Source of the DNA: an uncultured Bacteroidales bacterium
Lineage (GTDB): Bacteria; Bacteroidota; Bacteroidia; Bacteroidales; P3
NCBI GenBank assembly: GCA_937886715.1
Contig: CAKZZD010000017.1
Location: forward strand, 62,001-126,000
Direction: 5' to 3'
Length of the DNA: 64,000 bases
The notes under the pieces are model-generated. The model was not told where the DNA came from and searched no databases. It was given only the letters and a program-made list of their open reading frames with translations. A program made the translations under genes and the position numbers. Shown here piece by piece: positions 48,106-55,820 of this stretch (position 1 is its first letter; every line of letters starts with the position of its first letter).

Positions 48106-50745
48106 TTACAAGCTGTCTCCAGTCTCGCTCGAACCGTCTTTTGCCTCGCGTTCAAGCTCCATTTTTCCAAAACGGAGGGTGATGCCGGCGCTGATGTAGC
48201 GGCTGTTCAGCATCTTGTTTGTCGACGAACTGAGGTAGTAGGGGTTGGTGTTGTCGGAGCCTGAGCCATAGCGGCCGCCCCAGTTGAAGATATCCTGCAC
48301 GTTGACGAACACCGACAGGCGACGCTTGAAGAAGTCGCTGCGCACGCCCATATTGAGGCTGTAGCGTGCTTTGCGCTCGCTCATCAGGCCGAGGGTGGGT
48401 GAGGTGTAGTTGGCCGAGAGGTGCACCTGATACTGGTTGAACACTTTGGCCCATGCATTGAGGCGCACGTTCCACGACACTTTGTCGCGCTGGTCGGTCT
48501 TCAACTCGCCTTCGCGCATATATTCCATACGGTATCCATAGTCATAGACGTTGGCATAGAGGCGCACGTTGAAGAATCCGGTGGGGCGGTAGGTCATATT
48601 GAGCGACGCTCCATAGCGCCACGAGGTACCCATGTTGTATGGAATGGAGTAGCTGACGATACGGTCAAGCCATTCGTCGTATTCCGCATCGGTCAGCGAG
48701 CTGATCTCGTTGGTGCTCAAGCGGCCGTAGCCTTCAATGCCTACATTGCCGAAGCGCTCGAAGAATTTCTGCCATCCAGCCTCAAGGCTGTGTGTATAGC
48801 TGGGCTTCAGGCCGTCGGTGTTGCCGGTGGAATAGCTGTCGTCGCCGTAGCGGCGGAAGCTGCTGAGCTGCTCCTCGCCGGGGTGCGACATGCGCATCGA
48901 ATAGTTCAGCTTGAAATTGTGCATGTCTTCGGTGCGGTAGGTCAGGTGGACCGACGGACGGAACGAGTGGGTGAAGTAGCTGTCCTGGTCGGCCATCGGG
49001 TTGTCGGAATAGTTATAATAGGTGTGTCCCAATCCATAGCCCAATCCGCTGCTCAGGGTGAAGCCGCCCCAGCGGTGGGTCCAGTTGACGTCGGCGCTGA
49101 CATTGGCGTCGCTGCCGTTGAAGTGGTAGGTGCGCAGCGTGTCGACCACGGTGCCGAGGCTGTCGTTGTAGCGGCGATAGTCGTTGTTCATCGCCTCATA
49201 GTCGGCGCGCAGGCCGTAGCTGAGTTCCCCGTCTTTGGAATAGGGGCGGTTGTAGCGAGCGTCAAAGCTGCCGCCGTAGCTGATGCTGTTGGTCAGCAGG
49301 TAGCGGTTCTCGTCGAGGTCGTGATAGGTGATATAGTCGCGGTTGTACCACTCATTGCTGGCGTTGTGCGACAGGCGCGAGTTGACACCCACACGCAGGT
49401 TGTGACCTTCGTTGTCGAATTTCTTCGTCCAGTCGGCACCCAAATGGCCGAATATCGAATTGGACCTTGTGGAATCGTAGATGCCGTATTGCAGCAGGCT
49501 GTCGACGGGAAGGTAGAACTGCTGCATCGTGTTGCGTTCGGACAGCGAGCGGTTGTTGTTGTAGAAACCGCCTCCGTCGAACGAGATCTCCTGCATCGAG
49601 TCGATTTCGTAGTTGACGCTCATGAACACGTTGCCGCTAAGCATGCGGTTGCTGCTGCGCGACGTGTCGGTCTGATACATCGTGGTGTCGTATTCGCCCT
49701 CGGTGGCGGCATCCTGGCGGCGCATCGACCAGCCCTCTGTGCTGTTGTCGCGGAAGCTGTAGCGGCCGCTGGCAAAGAGGTTGATGCTCAGCTTCTCCTT
49801 GGCCCACATGTAGCTCACCCATGGGCTGATAAACGGCTGGTTGGAGCCGTTGACACCGAACGACACAAACTGGTTGCTCTTGATATGTGCCGAGGTGACG
49901 ATGTTGATCACCGCTTCGGCATCGGTGGCATATTTTGCCGACGGGTTGGTGATGGCCTCGATTCGGGCCAGCGCATTGGCGGGCAGCGTCTGCAGGTAGG
50001 TCTTCAGGTTTTCTTCCGTCAGTTTCGACGGCTTGTCGTTGATCCATATCTCTACGCTCGACACGCCGCGGAGCGTCACGTTGCCCTCTACGTCCACCTC
50101 CACGCCGGGTGCATTCTGCAGGGCATCCTCGGTGGTGCCGGTCTGTATCGAGGGATCCTCGCTCACGTTGTAGATCATCTTCTCGCCCTCCATGGCATAG
50201 AGAGGCTTCTCGGCAGTGATCTTCACTTCGTCAAGGGTGGTGGCGCCCGGCTTCACTCGCAGCGTGCCCAGCGCCGTGTTGTTCTCCACCTTGAATGGCA
50301 CAAGGCGGTTCTGGTAGCCGATGGCCGAAATGCGCAGCAGATAGTCGCCTGCCGGCACATCTGTCACCTCGAACAGGCCGTCGAGGTTGGTGGCGGCACC
50401 CTTCACAAACGACGAGTCGCCGGCCTCGAGCACAGCCACATTGACAAAAGCCAAAAACTCGCCGCTGACCGAGTCGCGCAGCGATCCCACCACCTTGAAG
50501 GTGTCGCCCTCTTTCACTTTCTTTTTCTGTTTCACCGTGCTGGCGTTCTGGTCGTCGCCCATACGGCTCCAGTCGCGGCTGCCGCCGGGACGGCCCATCG
50601 GCGGGCGGCCTCCGGGACCTCCTCCGGGACCTCCTCCGGGACCTCCTCCGGGACCTCCGGGCTGGGCTTCACAATAGTTGGCAGCAGTAATGACCAATGC
50701 CATCAGCAGGATGGCTTTTCTCAAAGTGTTTCTTCTCGTTGACAT
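48106..50745 (-). CDS. TonB-dependent receptor-like outer-membrane barrel with PGGG repeat
   Basis: 879 residues with a signal peptide (1-27). Right after it comes a Gly-Pro repeat (PGGGPGGGPGGG, about 29-46). Then a CarboxypepD-regulatory-like domain (SLRDSVSGEFLAFVNVAVLEAG, about 85-165), a plug-like domain (TTLDEVKITAEKPLYAMEG and EDALQNAPGVEVDVEGNVTLRG, about 175-270) and a beta-barrel of about 600 residues. The arrangement is the OMP_b-brl_3 group of the TonB-dependent receptor family, often found without a SusD partner. No TonB box is obvious and no SusD gene is adjacent, so the cargo is unknown; it could also be a surface assembly factor. Confidence 0.85.
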   Translation of the reverse strand: MSTRRNTLRKAILLMALVITAANYCEAQPGGPGGGPGGGPGGGPGGRPPMGRPGGSRDWSRMGDDQNASTVKQKKKVKEGDTFKVVGSLRDSVSGEFLAFVNVAVLEAGDSSFVKGAATNLDGLFEVTDVPAGDYLLRISAIGYQNRLVPFKVENNTALGTLRVKPGATTLDEVKITAEKPLYAMEGEKMIYNVSEDPSIQTGTTEDALQNAPGVEVDVEGNVTLRGVSSVEIWINDKPSKLTEENLKTYLQTLPANALARIEAITNPSAKYATDAEAVINIVTSAHIKSNQFVSFGVNGSNQPFISPWVSYMWAKEKLSINLFASGRYSFRDNSTEGWSMRRQDAATEGEYDTTMYQTDTSRSSNRMLSGNVFMSVNYEIDSMQEISFDGGGFYNNNRSLSERNTMQQFYLPVDSLLQYGIYDSTRSNSIFGHLGADWTKKFDNEGHNLRVGVNSRLSHNASNEWYNRDYITYHDLDENRYLLTNSISYGGSFDARYNRPYSKDGELSYGLRADYEAMNNDYRRYNDSLGTVVDTLRTYHFNGSDANVSADVNWTHRWGGFTLSSGLGYGLGHTYYNYSDNPMADQDSYFTHSFRPSVHLTYRTEDMHNFKLNYSMRMSHPGEEQLSSFRRYGDDSYSTGNTDGLKPSYTHSLEAGWQKFFERFGNVGIEGYGRLSTNEISSLTDAEYDEWLDRIVSYSIPYNMGTSWRYGASLNMTYRPTGFFNVRLYANVYDYGYRMEYMREGELKTDQRDKVSWNVRLNAWAKVFNQYQVHLSANYTSPTLGLMSERKARYSLNMGVRSDFFKRRLSVFVNVQDIFNWGGRYGSGSDNTNPYYLSSSTNKMLNSRYISAGITLRFGKMELEREAKDGSSETGDSL
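50605..50660 (-). repeat. 12-bp tandem repeat in the barrel gene
   Basis: The unit GGACCTCCTCCG on the plus strand recurs about four times in tandem (50606-50653, plus a partial copy), encoding Pro-Gly-Gly-Gly. Length 12 keeps the frame, so copy number can change without breaking the gene. Confidence 0.85.
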
Positions 50746-50883
50746 AATAAAATGACGGTATTGTATTTATAAGGTATTATATTTCTTTAGTGTCGCTGTC
50801 GGAACATAACTTGCAGCCTGAACCGAAAAAACTGTCTTTGCCGAATCGCCTCCGTTTAGACTGCAGCTTGTTGCCATTTTTAG

Positions 50884-50922
50884 AAAAAAGGCGCTGCAGA
50901 CTGAATCGTCCACAGCGCTTTT
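50884..50922 (-). terminator. Terminator of tRNA-Ser
   Basis: On the minus strand GCGCTG pairs with CAGCGC across a 16-nt loop, followed by T6. It begins a few bases after the encoded CCA end of the tRNA. Confidence 0.75.
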
Positions 50923-50924
50923 CC

Positions 50925-51015
50925 TGGCGGAAAGACAGGGATTCGAACCCTGGGACCCCGCAAGGGGGTCAACGGTTTTCGAGACCGCCCCGATCGACCA
51001 CTCCGGCATCTTTCC
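50925..51015 (-). tRNA. tRNA-Ser (anticodon CGA), CCA encoded
   Basis: A 91-nt class II tRNA on the minus strand: acceptor GGAAAGA with TCTTTCC, a long variable arm (GACCCCCTTGCGGGGTC), T-arm GGTTCGAATCC and anticodon CGA at 50981-50979, reading UCG. The 3' CCA is encoded (50927-50925). Confidence 0.95.
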
Positions 51016-51034
51016 GTTTCTCGATTTCGGGGTG

Positions 51035-51065
51035 CAAAATTACACACTTTTTTTATTCTGACAAA
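51035..51065 (-). promoter_or_regulatory. Bacteroidetes promoter for tRNA-Ser
   Basis: TTTG (51065-51062), a 19-nt spacer and TAATTTTG (51042-51035) on the minus strand. It lies just past the rnz stop codon. Confidence 0.85.
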
Positions 51066-51078
51066 AGTTTTTTTGTTT

Positions 51079-51921
51079 TTATCCTTTGTCTGTTTCTGTA
51101 TCAGCGCTTTGCGCATCTCTGGCGGGACCCTTCCGGTGCACCTCTACAACCTGTCCGTCCTCGGCGATGCGGGCATTTGGGAACATCTCCGAAGCCTGTT
51201 GCAGCAGCACCGATGCATCGCGATAGCGGGCGCTCAGATGCGTCAGCAGCAGCTCGCCTGCGCCTGCCATAGCGGCCAGCCGTCCGGCTTGCCCTGCCGT
51301 CAGGTGCTGCCGCTGCTCGGCCAGGTCGGCCAGCATGTTGTCGAAGGTGCATTCCAGACACAGCAGGTCGGCATCGGCGATGTGGGGCAGTATCGCCTCG
51401 GTGTAGGCCGTGTCGCAGCAATAGGCATAGCATCGCGGCTCATTGTTGCCGCGCGGCACCTCCGTGATGCGGAACCCATAGGTGGGCACCGAATGCACAA
51501 TGGGAAAGGCGTCGACGGTGCAGCGGTGGTTGGCGAACACGCGCTGTATGCCCTCGGCGAAGTCCATCTCGATGAATTCCAGGGGGTAGCCCACGTGGTT
51601 GCCGGTCAGTTCGAAGGTGGTCGCTATCACCTCGCGCGCCCCTTTCGGAGCCACCACGGTCACCCCCTCGGTGCGCCCGCACAGGTGCATCGTGCTGAGC
51701 AGCCCCGGCAGGCCGAAAAAGTGGTCGCCATGCAGGTGCGAAATCAGGATAGTGCCTATCGACTGCAGCTTCAGATGGCAATAGCGGATGCGGTCCTGGG
51801 TGCCTTCAGCGCAGTCGATCAGCAGCTTGAAACCATTGATATTCACTACTTGGGCGCTGCAATGCCGCATGCCGGTGGGCAGGGCGGCACCCGATCCCAA
51901 TATGGTGGTGTAGAAATTCAT
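51079..51921 (-). CDS. rnz: Ribonuclease Z
   Basis: 280 residues of the metallo-beta-lactamase fold. HLHGDH (62-67) is the zinc-binding motif, with a conserved LLIDCAEGTQDRIRY before it and LECTFDN and LLLTHLSARYRD later. It trims tRNA 3' trailers before CCA addition, which matters for tRNA-Gln here because its CCA is not encoded. Slightly short of the 300-residue norm. Its start overlaps the symporter stop by ATGA. Confidence 0.95.
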   Translation of the reverse strand: MNFYTTILGSGAALPTGMRHCSAQVVNINGFKLLIDCAEGTQDRIRYCHLKLQSIGTILISHLHGDHFFGLPGLLSTMHLCGRTEGVTVVAPKGAREVIATTFELTGNHVGYPLEFIEMDFAEGIQRVFANHRCTVDAFPIVHSVPTYGFRITEVPRGNNEPRCYAYCCDTAYTEAILPHIADADLLCLECTFDNMLADLAEQRQHLTAGQAGRLAAMAGAGELLLTHLSARYRDASVLLQQASEMFPNARIAEDGQVVEVHRKGPARDAQSADTETDKG

Positions 51922-53411
51922 GCTTGGGGGCTAGTGGGGTTTTTGCGCGGTTTGGCCAGCAGCAACAGCAGGAAAGTGATGGCGCCGTTGATAAGTAGCA
52001 GCTCGAAGCCGAAATGGTAGCCGTTGAACCATACCGGTGCGTTGATTTTCAATATGTAGCACAATATCGGCGAGGCGATGGCAATCAGCGGCACCGCCCA
52101 GTCGGTCACCTTGCGGCGGGTGAACAGTCCGAAGCAGTAGAGGCCGAGCAGCGGCCCGTAGGTGAACCCCGCGATGTCGAACAGCGTGTCGATCAGCGAC
52201 TGGGTGTGGAACGGGCGGAAGGCGACGATCACCAGCAGGTAGAGCAGCGCGAACCCCACATGCACCCAGCGGCGGATGTGCAGCTGGCGTCGCTCGTCGC
52301 CGGCCGTCTTGTCGCCCTTGCCGAAGCCCAGAAAGTCGTAGCAGAAGGTGGTGGTGAGGGCTGTCAGGGTGCCGTCGGCACTGGAATAGCCAGCTGCCAC
52401 CATGCCCAGCACAAACACCACTGCCGTGAACGTGTTGAGGCTGAAGGCTATGGAGGGGAATATCTTGTCCGGCACCACATTGCCGTCGGCATTGGTGGGC
52501 AGCTCGAAGCCCGTTGCGGATGCATAGGCCAGCAGCGCTGACCCCAGGCAGAGGAACAGGATGTTGACCACAATGAAGAGCATGCTGCTCGTCATCACAT
52601 TCTTCTGTGCGTCGCGCAGACTCTTGCAGGTGAGGTTTTTCTGCATCATGTCCTGGTCCAACCCGGTCATGGTGATGGTGATGAACATGCCGCTGAGAAT
52701 CTGTTTCCAATAGTATTTTGGAGCCGTCGGGTCGGTTTCGAAAATGCGCGTGTAGCCCTGCCCCGACGAGGCGCGCAGCAGTTCGCCCAGGCCCATGTCG
52801 AGCCTGTTGAGGATGGCGATGACCGTGGCCACCGCCGCCAGCAGCAGGAAGGTGGTCTGCAGCGTGTCGGTCCACACCACCGTCTTGATGCCCCCGCGGA
52901 AGGTGTAGAGCAGGATGATGGCGATGAACACCACCGCCGGCACCCAGAACGGCACGCCCCAGGCGCTGAACACGAATTCATAGAGCACAAACACCACCAG
53001 ATACATCCGCAGGGCCGACCCCAACAGGCGCGACACGATGAAGAACATGGCGCCGGTTTTCTCGCTGGCCTTGCCGAAGCGCTGGTCGAGGTAGGTGTAG
53101 ATCGAGGTCAGGTTGAGCCTGTAGTAGAGCGGCAGCAGCACCAGCGCGATGACAGCGTAGCCCAGCACATAGCCGAACACCAGCGGCATGTAGGTCCATC
53201 CGCCGCCATACACCCCGCCCGGCACCGACATGAAGGTGACGCCGCTGAGCGAGGCCCCGATCATGCCGTAGGCCACCACAAACCAGGGCGACCGGCGGTT
53301 GCCGCGAAAGAAGGCGTCATTGTTGGCCTTCTGGCGGCGCCCCGTCAGCCACATCACCGCGAACAGCAATGCGGTGTAGGCGATAAAACACAATAGTATA
53401 GTGAGTTCCAT
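51918..53411 (-). CDS. Sodium:solute symporter (SSS family)
   Basis: 497 residues from ATG 53409-53411; the promoter at 53438-53468 excludes upstream starts. About 13 transmembrane segments are visible. It starts MELTILLCFIAYTALLFAVM and has the SSS signatures RNRRSPWFVVAYGMIGASLSG and GMVAAGYSSADGTLTALTTTF. It imports a solute with Na+; candidates include sialic acid, myo-inositol, proline and others, and the sequence does not settle it. Co-translated with rnz. Confidence 0.9.
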   Translation of the reverse strand: MELTILLCFIAYTALLFAVMWLTGRRQKANNDAFFRGNRRSPWFVVAYGMIGASLSGVTFMSVPGGVYGGGWTYMPLVFGYVLGYAVIALVLLPLYYRLNLTSIYTYLDQRFGKASEKTGAMFFIVSRLLGSALRMYLVVFVLYEFVFSAWGVPFWVPAVVFIAIILLYTFRGGIKTVVWTDTLQTTFLLLAAVATVIAILNRLDMGLGELLRASSGQGYTRIFETDPTAPKYYWKQILSGMFITITMTGLDQDMMQKNLTCKSLRDAQKNVMTSSMLFIVVNILFLCLGSALLAYASATGFELPTNADGNVVPDKIFPSIAFSLNTFTAVVFVLGMVAAGYSSADGTLTALTTTFCYDFLGFGKGDKTAGDERRQLHIRRWVHVGFALLYLLVIVAFRPFHTQSLIDTLFDIAGFTYGPLLGLYCFGLFTRRKVTDWAVPLIAIASPILCYILKINAPVWFNGYHFGFELLLINGAITFLLLLLAKPRKNPTSPQA

Positions 53412-53437
53412 AAATCTGTTGTCGGTTTTCTCTTTTG

Positions 53438-53468
53438 CAAATATAGTCATAAAAACGGAATACGCAAA
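53438..53468 (-). promoter_or_regulatory. Bacteroidetes promoter for the symporter-rnz unit
   Basis: TTTG (53468-53465), a 19-nt spacer and TATATTTG (53445-53438) on the minus strand, a full consensus match that fixes the symporter start at 53411. Confidence 0.8.
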
Positions 53469-53533
53469 AAACGGCTTTCCCATTCGTGCCGCCATGTCTC
53501 CACGCCACCGTTTTCATGACCCCTCCATCCCCT

Positions 53534-53580
53534 GTCCAACAGTCGTACATCAACCGTGCAACCGTCGGCCATGAGGCGGA
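53534..53580. repeat. 11-bp-phased element D
   Basis: Consecutive 11-mers CCAACAGTCGT (53536-53546), ACATCAACCGT (53547-53557), GCAACCGTCGG (53558-53568) and the weaker CCATGAGGCGG. The first keeps the CAACAGTCGT core of elements B and C. The opposite arm is not clear, so this may be a half element or a decayed copy. It lies in the 338-bp gap between divergent genes. Only the two promoters are otherwise seen there. Confidence 0.5.
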
Positions 53581-53688
53581 GGCCCTAATGAGGAAATCCG
53601 CGCACGTGGAGCAGTATCCAATATGTTGGAAAACATGTTGTTATGTAGCCGGTGAAAAACAGATGCCTCCTTTTTCGGAAAACATTCG

Positions 53689-53696
53689 TATCTTTG
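53689..53696 (+). promoter_or_regulatory. -7 box for the M20 gene
   Basis: TATCTTTG, 53 bp upstream of the ATG. The -33 region is T-rich (53671-53675), with shorter spacing than usual. Confidence 0.55.
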
Positions 53697-53749
53697 CAAG
53701 CCGTGTCGGGCAGAGTCCCGCGCATGAACATGTTAATAGTCAGAACGGT

Positions 53750-54961
53750 ATGGATAAACAAGCATTGTTAGGAGAGATCAAGGCGATGGCCGCCGCGCAG
53801 AATGCCGAGGTGATCGAGTGGCGCCGTTGGTTGCACCGTCACCCCGAATTGAGCCAGGAGGAATACGGCACGATGGCGTTTGTGGCCGAGCGGCTTGCCG
53901 CCATGGGCTTGAAGCCCCGCACCGGTATCGGGCGCACGGGTGTGATGGCCATGTTGCGCGGTGGCGTGGAGCCCGACAGCTATTGTGTGGCCCTGCGTGC
54001 CGACTATGACGCCCTGCCGCTGACCGAGTGCACGGGTTTGCCCTTTGCCTCCGAGAACGAGGGTGTGATGCACGCCTGCGGTCACGACATGCACACGTCG
54101 TCGCTGCTCGGCGCCGCCAGTATCCTGTGCCGTTTGCGCGACCGCCTTCGCGGCAGCATCATGTTCATTTTCGAGCCCAGCGAGGAAAAGTATCCCGGCG
54201 GTGCCCGCATGATGATGGACGACGGGCTGTTTGCCGAGGTGAAGCCCAATGAGATCTATTCCTTCCACTGCCTGCCGGAGATGGACTATGGCCGTGTGGG
54301 CATGAAGAAGGGGAAATATATGGCGTCGACCGACGAGCTGTACTGGACCGTGCGCGGCCGCGGCGGCCACGGTGCCACGCCGCACCTGAGCATCGACCCG
54401 ATCGTCATTGCCAGCCACATTGTGGTGTCGCTGCAGCAGATCGTGTCGCGCAACGCGCCGCCGATGATGCCCACGGTGTTGAGTTTCGGCAAGATCATCG
54501 GTCAGGGACGCACCAATATCATCCCCGACGAGGTGAAGATGGAGGGCATCATACGCACCTTCGACGAGAAGTGGCGCCTGGAGGCGCACGAGAAAATACG
54601 CCGCATTAGCTGCGGTGTGGCCGAGGCTATGGGTGGCGAGTGCGACCTGTTTATCGACTATGGCTATCCCTATGTGGTCAACGACGACGCCTGTACGCAG
54701 CAGGTGCACGACAATGCGTGCGACTTTGTCGGCGAGGAGCATGTGGAGTGGCTCGACCTGCGCATGACGGCCGAGGACTTCGCCTTCTTCGCGCAGAAGA
54801 TTCCGGCATGCTATTTCCGCATCGGCATCCACGAGCCGGGCACGCCCTTCAGCAACCTGCACCGTCCGAACCTGATCGTGGACGAGCGCAGCATCGAGCT
54901 GGCCAGCGGACTGGTGGCCTATAATGCCGTGATGGCGTTGGAAAACCGGATCAAGGCCTAA
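53750..54961 (+). CDS. M20 family metallo-amidohydrolase
   Basis: 403 residues from ATG 53750-53752; upstream in-frame codons lie across the promoter. The metal ligands and catalytic parts are in CVALRADYDALPL, MHACGHDMHTSSLLG and FIFEPSEE. The lid domain starts at RGRGGHGATPHLSIDP. It is an amidohydrolase of the hippurate/indole-3-acetyl-amino-acid/N-acyl-amino-acid type, cytosolic. It ends 5 bp from the stop of the convergent DUF2490 gene, with no terminator between. Confidence 0.93.
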   Translation: MDKQALLGEIKAMAAAQNAEVIEWRRWLHRHPELSQEEYGTMAFVAERLAAMGLKPRTGIGRTGVMAMLRGGVEPDSYCVALRADYDALPLTECTGLPFASENEGVMHACGHDMHTSSLLGAASILCRLRDRLRGSIMFIFEPSEEKYPGGARMMMDDGLFAEVKPNEIYSFHCLPEMDYGRVGMKKGKYMASTDELYWTVRGRGGHGATPHLSIDPIVIASHIVVSLQQIVSRNAPPMMPTVLSFGKIIGQGRTNIIPDEVKMEGIIRTFDEKWRLEAHEKIRRISCGVAEAMGGECDLFIDYGYPYVVNDDACTQQVHDNACDFVGEEHVEWLDLRMTAEDFAFFAQKIPACYFRIGIHEPGTPFSNLHRPNLIVDERSIELASGLVAYNAVMALENRIKA

Positions 54962-54966
54962 GCCTT

Positions 54967-55788
54967 TCAGAACGAATATTCATAGCTGGCACCGACCCAC
55001 CCCACGAAGCCATTTTCGCGGGTGTAGGATTTGAGTTTGGTGCCTTCGGCGTTGGCGTCGACCACCTTGTCGCTGATGCGGTCGGCCAGAAGATAGAGCG
55101 TCAGTGTGGAATTGCGATCGAGACGGATGTCGGTGCCCAAGGAGATGCGCAAGCGGTTGAGATAGGCACCGTTGAAGCCGCTGAGGAACCATCCGGGCTC
55201 GCCCTCGTCGAGGCCGGTGGAGGTGAGGTAGGAACTGCCGTCGTAGTAGGCCTCGATCACGGGGGCGTTGAGCACATGGCGCAATTCGGCATAGGCGAAG
55301 GGCTCGACGCGGCGGAAACCTTTGTATTTGACGGTGAGCCGGCTCTTGAGGTTCAGCAGGTTGGTGGGGTTCTGGTAGACGTTGAAGTCGCCGGTGCGGT
55401 GTGTCAGTTGCAGGCGCTCCTTGAGCGAGATGCGCCATACGCCGAGGTGCAGCGTGCCTGTGGCGTCGGCCATCAGGCGGTGGCGCAGCGACTTGAATTC
55501 CTGGGCACTGGATTTGTAGGGTGCTATGAGGGCATAGCCCAGGCCGAGTTTCACGTTGGGGTGGATCTTGTAGGACAGGCCGAGGGTGGTCTGCAGCCGG
55601 TTGAGGTCGGTGAAATTGTCGTCGAAGCGCACCTCCTCCTCGAGGGAGATGTGCAGCCCGCGGACGATTTTCTTGTCGCCGCTGAGGGATATGCGGGCGC
55701 CGAATTCAGGTTCCAGGTCGACGGCGGTCTGCGCCGACATGGGGAGGGCCAGCAGAAGCAGAGCCGCGATGATGATGTGACGTTTCAT
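54967..55788 (-). CDS. DUF2490 outer-membrane protein
   Basis: 273 residues from ATG 55786-55788, with a signal peptide (1-20, ending PMSAQ). Residues 24-273 are alternating strands of a barrel: LHISLEEEVRFDDNFTDLNRLQTTLGLSYKI and LNLKSRLTVKYKGFRR, ending in aromatic YEYSF, as in DUF2490. Role unknown. The previous gene's stop on the same strand is 33 bp upstream. Confidence 0.85.
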   Translation of the reverse strand: MKRHIIIAALLLLALPMSAQTAVDLEPEFGARISLSGDKKIVRGLHISLEEEVRFDDNFTDLNRLQTTLGLSYKIHPNVKLGLGYALIAPYKSSAQEFKSLRHRLMADATGTLHLGVWRISLKERLQLTHRTGDFNVYQNPTNLLNLKSRLTVKYKGFRRVEPFAYAELRHVLNAPVIEAYYDGSSYLTSTGLDEGEPGWFLSGFNGAYLNRLRISLGTDIRLDRNSTLTLYLLADRISDKVVDANAEGTKLKSYTRENGFVGWVGASYEYSF

Positions 55789-55820
55789 ATTTGGGAATAT
55801 TATGGTTGTGGGGGCTATTT

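Noticed and set aside
50605..50660. Tandem 12-bp repeat as a CRISPR array
   Set aside because: Unit too short, no spacers, and it lies in a coding frame. No CRISPR was seen anywhere.
48421..50742. 773-codon plus-strand frame opposite the barrel gene
   Set aside because: Antisense of a conserved outer-membrane protein; amino-acid content is Val/His/Gly-rich as expected for reverse-strand frames.
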